Part shown: in pieces, positions 7,629 through 13,052 of the stretch
Numbering within the stretch: position 1 is the stretch's first letter
Layout of the letters: each line of letters starts with the position of its first letter
Assembly (NCBI GenBank): GCA_046154125.1
Contig: JBJXEJ010000111.1
Location: forward strand, 1 to 15,340
Origin: PBB1 sp046154125
GTDB lineage: Bacteria; Pseudomonadota; Gammaproteobacteria; Burkholderiales; Burkholderiaceae_C
Direction: 5' to 3'
Length of the DNA stretch: 15,340 nt
The notes under the pieces: model-generated
What the model was told of the DNA's origin: nothing
Seen by the model: the letters and a program-made list of their open reading frames with translations, nothing else
Databases searched by the model: none
Made by a program: the position numbers and the translations under genes

Positions 7629-8396
7629 TTAATGAATGACCTTGAGCCCGGCCGTCACCAGCGACAGGCACAGCAGCGTGCGCACCAGGCGCTCGGGCAT
7701 CCTGCGGGTCAATTGCGCACCCAGCCAGATGCCGGGAATCGATCCGATCAGCAGCGCCCCGAGCAAGCTCCACTCGACGTTGCCGAGCGTGGCGTGGCCA
7801 ATGCCCGCCACCAGTGTCAGTGGCACGGCATGCGCGATGTCGCTGCCAACGATGCGGTGTGACGGCAGTTTCGGGTACAGCAGCAGGATCAGCGTCGCGC
7901 CGATGGCACCGGCGCCGATCGAGCTGAGAGACACCAGCACGCCGAGGATGAGTCCGCACAGCACCGTCAGCGCAGGCCGGTTGCCATCGGTGATCCAGCG
8001 TTCGAGCCAGCGGCCGACCTTCACCCAGATCTGCTTGAAGGCCACCGTCACTGCGGTCAGCAGCAAGGCGATGCCCAGCGAGAAGGTCAGCGCACTGGCC
8101 CATCCCTTGGTCAATCCGGTCAAGTGCATCAAGGCGATGGTGGCCAGCGAAGCCGGGATGCTGCCCGAGAGCAGCAGTCGGGTGATTCGCCAGTCGACAT
8201 GACCGGCCTGGTGGTGCGACAGCGAGCCGGCGGTCTTGGTGACGGCTGCAAACCACAGGTCGGTACCGATCGCCACCGCCGGATTCAGCTTGAACACCGA
8301 CAGCAGCAAGGGGGTCATCAACGAGCCACCTCCGACGCCGGTCATGCCAACGATGGCACCGACGCCGAAGCCACTGAGTATCGCGATTGGATCCAT
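7629..8396 (-). CDS. TSUP (TauE/SafE) family membrane permease
   Basis: Integral inner-membrane protein of 255 residues with about seven or eight hydrophobic segments. It shows the TSUP internal duplication: G-x-D-L-W-F-A-A-V-T-K-T-A-G-S-L-S-H-H-x-x-G-H-V-D-W (44-69) matches G-S-D-I-A-H-A-V-P-L-T-L-V-A-G-I-G-H in 184-201 with N-V-E-W at 206-209, and both halves end in G-S-I-P. The glycine-rich loop V-G-M-T-G-V-G-G-G-S (16-25) is typical. TSUP members move sulfite, sulfoacetate, sulfolactate or other sulfur anions, mostly outward, some inward. As first gene of the sulfate operon, 23 bases before cysI, it could bring in sulfate or relieve sulfite build-up; sequence alone does not decide direction or substrate. 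No sulfate ABC transporter (cysPTWA) lies in the window. Family call firm, substrate inferred. Confidence 0.9.
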   Translation of the reverse strand: MDPIAILSGFGVGAIVGMTGVGGGSLMTPLLLSVFKLNPAVAIGTDLWFAAVTKTAGSLSHHQAGHVDWRITRLLLSGSIPASLATIALMHLTGLTKGWASALTFSLGIALLLTAVTVAFKQIWVKVGRWLERWITDGNRPALTVLCGLILGVLVSLSSIGAGAIGATLILLLYPKLPSHRIVGSDIAHAVPLTLVAGIGHATLGNVEWSLLGALLIGSIPGIWLGAQLTRRMPERLVRTLLCLSLVTAGLKVIH

Positions 8397-8595
8397 CGGA
8401 AGTCCGGAAACGGGCTCGCGGCGACGTGCCCGGCCAAAGTCAACCCGCGACTGTAACGACGGCCCTTAGCTTGAAGAACTATATTTTAAGAAGGGACCTA
8501 TGCCTTGGCGCTATATAGGTCGCACTTCGTCTCAACGAGTCTGTGAGCACGCCCGCCGATCGCTGTACGGCGGTCCGCATCTCGCAGGATTCAGG
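8397..8595 (-). promoter_or_regulatory. Probable control region of the sulfur operon
   Basis: This 199-base gap between the end of the TolC gene and the start of the permease gene holds the only marked AT-rich pocket in the area (about 8470-8517). On the minus strand TATAGT (8478-8483) is a good -10 candidate, while the matching -35 position is poor, as is common at activator-dependent promoters. Next to it are a direct repeat, TTGAAGAA (8471-8478) and TTTAAGAA (8485-8492) on the plus strand, 14 bases apart, and an inverted repeat (gacctat 8495-8501, ataggtc 8515-8521). A LysR-type activator such as CysB is a natural guess for a sulfate operon, but I cannot match a CysB consensus with confidence. 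The leader before the permease ATG is about 80 bases. The rest (8553-8573) includes an inverted repeat ccgccg/cggcgg without a T-run. Confidence 0.45.
8495..8521. repeat. Perfect 7-bp inverted repeat, candidate operator
   Basis: gacctat (8495-8501) and ataggtc (8515-8521) are exact reverse complements separated by 13 bases, with a nested gcc-tt-ggc (8502-8509) in the spacer. Relative to the minus-strand -10 candidate at 8478-8483 the repeat lies where an upstream activator would bind, its inner edge 12 bases away. It could also be part of a hairpin following the TolC gene. Binding protein unknown. Confidence 0.4.
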
Positions 8596-10068
8596 CTACT
8601 TTTTCGGCCGAGCCTGCTCGGCAATGGCCGGCACACGACGGGCGAGGGCTTCGATGTCGATGGCCGGCAGCGTGATGGATTCGGCCGGGCAGCGGCCCGG
8701 AGCGTCTTCACCCACCGCCCAATCCTTGGCTTCCTCGCTCAGGCTGGCGGGGCGAGCGATGCCCAGCTGAGCCGTCAGCTGGCTCATGCCGGCATGGGTG
8801 CGGGCAAACGCCAGCGCGCGGTCGTATTCGGCGTTGGCGTAGGCGCGGCGGGCCGTGTAGAGCTCGTTTTCCGAATTCAGCAGATCAAGCAGGCTGCGCT
8901 GTCCGATGTCGAACTGCTGGCGATACGCGTCGCGGGCCTTTTCGATCGCCAGGGTGTTGCGGTCGAGCAGCACCAGTTGCTCGGTCAGCTTGCGGGTGTC
9001 GTTGTAGGCGATCGCGGCCGTCTGGCGCACGTCTCGGCAGGCCTTGTCGCGCAGGTCTTCGGCCTGACCGACCAGATTGACCTGCTGGCGCACGCGGGCC
9101 TGATCGCTGCCGCCGTTGTAGAGGTTCCAGTTCAGCACCAGTTCGGCCGAACTGTCGTGCTTCTGGTCGCGCACGCCTTCGTAGTTGTTGCCGAAGCCGC
9201 TTCGCACCCGCGCCTCGATCCGAGGCTGGAACGCGGATTCACGCACCTGCGCCGAGGTGCGCGCAGCTCTCACGGCCTCGACGCTGGCGCTGATGGCGGG
9301 GCTCTGCACGACCGCGCGGTTCAGCATCTCGGTGCTGCTGGCGGGTACATCGGTGTTGAGCACCGTCAGCGTGCCGGTCGGTGCCGATGCTTTCGGTGGT
9401 ACCTCGCCGATCACGCGCAGGTAGCGCGCCATCACGTCATGCAGGTTGGCGACCTCGGTGGTCAGGTTGGATTCAGCCAGCGACAGCCGCGCATTGGCTT
9501 GTTCGAGGTCGACACCCCGGCCGACGCCCGCGCGGAATCGCGACTGGATCTGCTGCGAGGCATAGCGATGCTGCACATAGTTGTCTTCGGCCAGCGCAAC
9601 CAGGCGCTGGAAGCGCAGCACGTCGTAGTGCGCGCGGGTGGCTTCGAGCGTGGTCTGCTCGGTCGCTTCGAGCAGATCGAAATAGCGGCTCAGGCGGTCA
9701 TGACCGATGCGATCGACCTCGCGCTGGGTGCCCAGGCCGTCCCACAGCAACTGGGTCAGGCTCAGGCCCAGACCGGTTCGCCGCAGGGATTCGGATTCCG
9801 GCTGGCGGGAGGTGATCTTGTCCTTGTCGATACCGACGCTGGCGTTCAGGTCGACGCGTGGGCGCAGTGCGCCCCGAGCGACATCGACTGCATCGCCGGC
9901 GGCGCGGTATGCGTTGAAGCGTGAGGCGACATCCGGACTCGACAGCAGGGCCTTCTCGACCGCGATACGCAGCGGGTCCGACGCGATCCCGGAGGTCTGC
10001 GCGTGTGCCAGATGGGTGTTACTCAGCATGGCGATGGCGGTGGCAATCAGCGTGCGGTAAATGCGCAT
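8596..10068 (-). CDS. TolC-family outer membrane channel of type I secretion (LapE-like)
   Basis: Outer-membrane efflux/secretion duct. The 490-residue precursor starts with a clear signal peptide (charged M-R-I-Y-R, hydrophobic core, A-H-A cleavage site before Q24). Two OEP repeats follow (about 30-230 and 240-450), with heptad-rich helical stretches of the periplasmic barrel such as L-E-A-T-R-A-H-Y-D-V-L-R and D-L-E-Q-A-N-A-R-L-S-L-A-E-S, and the repeat-2 motif S-L-L-D-L-L-N-S-E-N-E-L. A C-terminal tail of about 40 residues extends past the core and holds the second of two cysteines. Length suits the type I secretion (AggA/LapE) subgroup. It is divergent from lapG-lapD and near the RTX adhesin, so adhesin export is its probable job; the LapB ATPase and LapC membrane-fusion partners are not in the window. 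Strong family call; the LapE role rests on context. Confidence 0.88.
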   Translation of the reverse strand: MRIYRTLIATAIAMLSNTHLAHAQTSGIASDPLRIAVEKALLSSPDVASRFNAYRAAGDAVDVARGALRPRVDLNASVGIDKDKITSRQPESESLRRTGLGLSLTQLLWDGLGTQREVDRIGHDRLSRYFDLLEATEQTTLEATRAHYDVLRFQRLVALAEDNYVQHRYASQQIQSRFRAGVGRGVDLEQANARLSLAESNLTTEVANLHDVMARYLRVIGEVPPKASAPTGTLTVLNTDVPASSTEMLNRAVVQSPAISASVEAVRAARTSAQVRESAFQPRIEARVRSGFGNNYEGVRDQKHDSSAELVLNWNLYNGGSDQARVRQQVNLVGQAEDLRDKACRDVRQTAAIAYNDTRKLTEQLVLLDRNTLAIEKARDAYRQQFDIGQRSLLDLLNSENELYTARRAYANAEYDRALAFARTHAGMSQLTAQLGIARPASLSEEAKDWAVGEDAPGRCPAESITLPAIDIEALARRVPAIAEQARPKK

Positions 10069-10363
10069 GGTCTCGAGGTGGAGTGAGGTGTTTGGTGATG
10101 GCGGGCTTCGAACTCGCGCCCTTCGCTCACCGCCGGTATGGGCCGGCGGTCGAGCGCACGAAGTCTATGCGGTGATGTCTGCACGCGAGCTGCCTGCTTG
10201 GTGAATTTGTAACATTTGGTGGCGCGCCTTTGTGCAGCACATCACGGGAACCCGACAAGGCTTCGATTTTCATCAGTGCGTCGCCGCTGATTCAAGTTGC
10301 TGCACCCCGTGACGACAACGATGAGTGATCCCGCGATTGCCCGCCGCGCAAACCCCTCCGCCG
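10069..10363. promoter_or_regulatory. Divergent intergenic region between the TolC gene and lapG
   Basis: This 295-base gap should carry promoters for both the TolC gene (minus) and lapGD (plus). An AT-richer segment at about 10200-10220 includes a repeated TTGGTG (10198-10203 and 10216-10221), and TAACAT (10210-10215) is a possible plus-strand -10, but no convincing -35 accompanies it. A strong inverted repeat, accgccgg (10129-10136) with ccggcggt (10143-10150) and a 6-base loop, lies on the TolC side and could form a leader hairpin in the TolC mRNA. A small tgtgc-a-gcaca (10231-10241) is also present. No protein-coding gene is supported here. Confidence 0.4.
10129..10150. other. 8-bp perfect stem-loop upstream of the TolC gene
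   Basis: accgccgg and ccggcggt are perfect complements around the loop tatggg. It lies 61 bases before the TolC-gene start on the minus strand. With no T-run on either side it is not a convincing terminator; a leader structure or REP-like fragment is possible. Confidence 0.35.
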
Positions 10364-11044
10364 ATGCCATCGATCCTTCTGCGCTCGCGCCAGGCCGCCG
10401 CGTTCTGGGTGCTGCTGGCCGGTCTGCTCCTTTTCGCACCGACCCCGCGAGCCTGGGACGCCGATCGCATGGCGCTGGCCGCTCAGCAGCAGGGTGCGAA
10501 GGCCGTGGCAGGACTGCGGGCGCTGCAACCTCTGTTGTCCGCTTCGGCGGACCCGGACGATCGCCATCGCCTGCAGGCGATCAATGAATTCTTCAACCGA
10601 CGCATCCAGTTTCGCGACGATCTCGAGGTTTGGGGTCAAGTCGATTACTGGGCCAGCCCGTTCGAGCTGCTCGAGAAAGGGGCGGGTGACTGCGAGGATT
10701 TCGCCATTGCCAAGTACTTCAGCCTGGTGGCTGCCGGCATGGCTGCCCAGAAGTTGCGTCTTGTCTATGTGCGCGCCCTGCTCGGCGGTCCGGGCGGAGC
10801 GGTGCAGGCCCACATGGTGCTGGCCTACTACGCATCTCCGAATGCCGAGCCCCTGATTCTGGACAACCTGATCACGGAGGTGCGACCAGCGTCGCGCCGC
10901 CCCGACCTGACACCTGTTTTCAGCTTCAATGCCGACGGCCTGTGGCAGGGTACCGGAGCGCAGGCCGCTGGCGACCCTGTGACGCGCCTGTCGCGCTGGC
11001 GAGACGTCATGGTCAAGGCCCGAGCCGAAGGATTTGAGCCGTGA
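10364..11044 (+). CDS. lapG: LapG-type periplasmic cysteine protease (transglutaminase-like, BTLCP)
   Basis: Calcium-dependent protease that, in characterised Lap systems, cuts the N-terminal region of a giant adhesin and frees it from the cell surface. With start ATG 10364 it has 226 residues: a signal peptide of about 30 (basic start, hydrophobic A-F-W-V-L-L-A-G-L-L-L-F, then P-R-A), followed by the BTLCP fold. The catalytic triad is visible: C110 in G-D-C-E-D-F-A, H150 in A-H-M-V-L-A, D167 in I-L-D-N-L. D109 and E111, flanking the cysteine, correspond to the calcium-binding pair of Pseudomonas fluorescens LapG. The frame is also open from a GTG at 10325 (13 more residues), but that extension is proline-rich and would spoil the signal peptide. 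No strong ribosome-binding site is seen at either start. lapD follows after 37 bases, the standard pairing. High confidence in family and role. Confidence 0.92.
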   Translation: MPSILLRSRQAAAFWVLLAGLLLFAPTPRAWDADRMALAAQQQGAKAVAGLRALQPLLSASADPDDRHRLQAINEFFNRRIQFRDDLEVWGQVDYWASPFELLEKGAGDCEDFAIAKYFSLVAAGMAAQKLRLVYVRALLGGPGGAVQAHMVLAYYASPNAEPLILDNLITEVRPASRRPDLTPVFSFNADGLWQGTGAQAAGDPVTRLSRWRDVMVKARAEGFEP

Positions 11045-11070
11045 CCTGGCTTCAACACTGCATCGATTTC

Positions 11071-11076
11071 AAGGAG
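11071..11076 (+). promoter_or_regulatory. Ribosome-binding site of lapD
   Basis: AAGGAG with 5 bases to ATG 11082 is a near-ideal Shine-Dalgarno site. It fixes the lapD start: the frame is open further upstream to a TTG at 11034, but that overlaps the end of lapG and lacks such a site. Confidence 0.85.
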
Positions 11077-11081
11077 CGAAC

Positions 11082-13007
11082 ATGTCGCTGATTCGTCAAG
11101 TCTGGCTGCTGCTGCTGGCCACCATCTTGCTGGCTTTCGCTGGCAGTGTGGGGGTCGTCACCACGTCGACGCGCGACCTGTTGCAGACACAGTTGCGACT
11201 CAAGAACAGCGACAACGCCACCTCGCTGGCGCTGGCACTGTCCCAGCAGAAAGGCGATGCGGCGCTGATGTCGCTGTTGATGGCGGCGCAGTTCGACACC
11301 GGTTATTACCGGCGAGTGCGCCTCGTGTCGGCTGACGGCAAGGTGGTGTTCAGTCGCGAATCTTCCTTTCAGCCGGCCCGGGCGCCTGCCTGGTTTGTTG
11401 CTGCGGTACCCATCGAGTCTCGGCCCGGCATTGCACAGGTCACCGATGGCTGGCATGCGCTGGGGCAGGTGCAGGTCGAAAGCCACGTGTCTTATGCCCA
11501 CGATGCCCTCTGGACAACCAGTGTGCGCTCGGCGCTGGCGATGTCGCTGGTGGGTTTGCTGGCCGCCATCCTGGGCATGTGGGTGGCGGGTCGCATCAGC
11601 CGGCCGCTGGACGCGGCAGTGGCCCAGGCGCATGCGCTGGAGCAGGGTGAGTTCGTCACGGTGCCCGAACCCCGCATGCCCGAAGTCCGCCGCCTCACCC
11701 GCGCGATGAATTCGCTGGTTGCGCGGCTTCGCACGACGTCCAGCGCGCAGGCCGAGCAGCTGGCTGCCTTGCACCGGCAAGCCAATGCCGACGCGCTGAC
11801 CGGGCTCTCCAATCGCAATCATTTCCTCGTGCAGCTCACCGCCGCCTTGCAGCGCGAAGACGGACCGGCGGACAGTGGACTGGTGCTGCTTCGTGTCATG
11901 GACCTGGGCACGCTGAATCGGCAGTTCGGCCACGCCGCCGCCGACCGAATCCTTGTCACGATCGCGCAATCGTTGAAACCGTACGCCGAGGGCGTCAAGG
12001 GGTGCTTCCTGGGGCGGTTGAACGGCTCTGATTTCGCGTTGTGCCTGCCTGCGCCCGGCGTGGCCCTGGAAACCGCACAGGCGGTCGCCGAGGCACTGCG
12101 GTTGGTGCTGCCGACGCTCGGCAGCGGTGCAGCGGTGTGCCTGGGAGCGGTCGAAACGCATCGTGACATGCTGCCTGGCCGGGCGATGAGTGCTGCCGAC
12201 GAGGCGTTGGCACGCGCCGAGATGCGCGGTGCGTTCGCGGTTGAACTGGGCAGCGAACCTCCGGGGGCGACAGCGGTACTCGGCGAAGGTGCCTGGCGCC
12301 AGCGCATCGTGCAGGCGCTTGAACGGCAACGCGTGCGCCTGATGGAGTTCCCGGTGCTCAATGTGCGTCGGCAGCTGGTGCACCTGGAGTGCCCACTGCG
12401 GCTGCAACTGGAGAACGACGGCGCATTCGAGCCGGCGGCGCGCTGGTTGCCGTTGGCCGCACGCAGCCGTCTCACGGTCGATGTCGACGAACGCGCGTTG
12501 ACGCTGGCGCTGCAGGCGGCCCATCACGACGGACAGGTGCGATGCGTCAACCTGTCACCGGCCTCGCTGGCCGACAGTGCATTCGCGGCCCGTCTGCGTG
12601 CGCGTCTGTGGACCGCACCGCAGGCGGCGAAACTGATCTGGCTGGAGATCGATGAAAGCGCTGCGGTCGAGCATTTCGAACTGCTGCGCGAGTTGACACG
12701 GCAGCTCAGGTCGACAGGGGTGCGATTCGGCATAGAACACGCGGGCGAGCGCCTGGGCCAGATTCCGCGACTCTTCGAAGCGGGCCTCGACTACGTCAAG
12801 CTCGATGCATCGGTGACCCTCGGGGTCGGCCGTGACGACCAGCGGGCGCTGTTCGTTCGCGGCACCGTCACCCTGCTGCACGGAATGGGGATCCAGGTGT
12901 ATGCCGAGGGAGTCAGTGACTCCCTCGATGCCTCGCGCCTGTGGGAGTGCGGCATCGACGGTGCGACCGGTCCTTGGATCAGCACGCTGGACATTGCCGC
13001 CGGCTGA
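11082..13007 (+). CDS. lapD: LapD-type c-di-GMP receptor (HAMP, degenerate GGDEF and EAL)
   Basis: Inner-membrane switch of 641 residues. Layout: membrane helix 1 (about 7-27), periplasmic output domain (28-148), membrane helix 2 (149-170), HAMP (about 170-220), a linker helix, a GGDEF-like domain (about 232-390) and an EAL-like domain (about 405-641). The GGDEF site reads R-L-N-G-S-D-F, so cyclase activity is not expected. The EAL site reads H-L-E-C-P-L-R, and the metal-binding D-D-F-G is replaced by I-E-H-A-G (551-555), so phosphodiesterase activity is not expected, while N490, E522, K573 and E609 remain in place for nucleotide binding. W124 in T-D-G-W-H-A-L-G fits the periplasmic tryptophan that docks into LapG. 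With c-di-GMP bound, LapD should hold LapG and keep the adhesin on the cell. It is paired with lapG upstream and convergent with the adhesin gene. The role is well supported by family and context. Confidence 0.92.
   Translation: MSLIRQVWLLLLATILLAFAGSVGVVTTSTRDLLQTQLRLKNSDNATSLALALSQQKGDAALMSLLMAAQFDTGYYRRVRLVSADGKVVFSRESSFQPARAPAWFVAAVPIESRPGIAQVTDGWHALGQVQVESHVSYAHDALWTTSVRSALAMSLVGLLAAILGMWVAGRISRPLDAAVAQAHALEQGEFVTVPEPRMPEVRRLTRAMNSLVARLRTTSSAQAEQLAALHRQANADALTGLSNRNHFLVQLTAALQREDGPADSGLVLLRVMDLGTLNRQFGHAAADRILVTIAQSLKPYAEGVKGCFLGRLNGSDFALCLPAPGVALETAQAVAEALRLVLPTLGSGAAVCLGAVETHRDMLPGRAMSAADEALARAEMRGAFAVELGSEPPGATAVLGEGAWRQRIVQALERQRVRLMEFPVLNVRRQLVHLECPLRLQLENDGAFEPAARWLPLAARSRLTVDVDERALTLALQAAHHDGQVRCVNLSPASLADSAFAARLRARLWTAPQAAKLIWLEIDESAAVEHFELLRELTRQLRSTGVRFGIEHAGERLGQIPRLFEAGLDYVKLDASVTLGVGRDDQRALFVRGTVTLLHGMGIQVYAEGVSDSLDASRLWECGIDGATGPWISTLDIAAG
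12905..12927. repeat. 23-nt perfect palindrome inside lapD
   Basis: Arms cgagggagtca (12905-12915) and tgactccctcg (12917-12927) are exact complements around a single central base. It encodes E-G-V-S-D-S-L-D of the EAL-like domain, including the conserved E609. It could be a protein-binding site or chance; the reading frame is unbroken. Confidence 0.6.
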
Positions 13008-13016
13008 AGCGGCGGC

Positions 13017-13040
13017 GGGCCGCCTGCATGCAGGCAGCCC
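13017..13040. terminator. Inverted repeat between convergent lapD and adhesin genes
   Basis: A perfect 14-bp palindrome (gcctgcatgcaggc, 13022-13035) is extended by gggc (13017-13020) and gccc (13037-13040) across one C/A mismatch. It occupies most of the 45-base gap between the lapD stop (13007) and the adhesin stop (13053), the position expected for a shared two-way terminator. There is no T-run on either strand, so any termination would be weak or Rho-assisted. Confidence 0.45.
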
Positions 13041-13052
13041 GGTCCGTTCGGG

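Noticed and set aside
6190..7632. Long open frame on the plus strand opposite cysI (480 codons)
   Set aside because: It mirrors codon-position GC bias of cysI and has no recognisable motifs; cysI on the other strand is certain.
7606..8256. Upstream extension of the cysI frame
   Set aside because: It overlaps the permease gene, and the conserved CysI N-terminus begins at ATG 7605.
8553..8573. Intrinsic terminator after the TolC-family gene (ccgccg/cggcgg)
   Set aside because: No T-run follows on the minus strand and the loop is 9 bases; too weak to call.
8500..9924. Long open frame on the plus strand opposite the TolC-family gene
   Set aside because: Antisense shadow of a gene with a clear signal peptide and OEP repeats; its composition is His/Gln/Arg-rich and resembles no family.
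11052..12527. 491-codon open frame on the minus strand opposite lapD
   Set aside because: Arg/Gln/His-rich shadow; lapD has a strong ribosome-binding site and intact domain order.
11832..13007. Active diguanylate cyclase or phosphodiesterase
   Set aside because: Both catalytic signatures are degenerate, and the pairing with lapG fits a LapD receptor.
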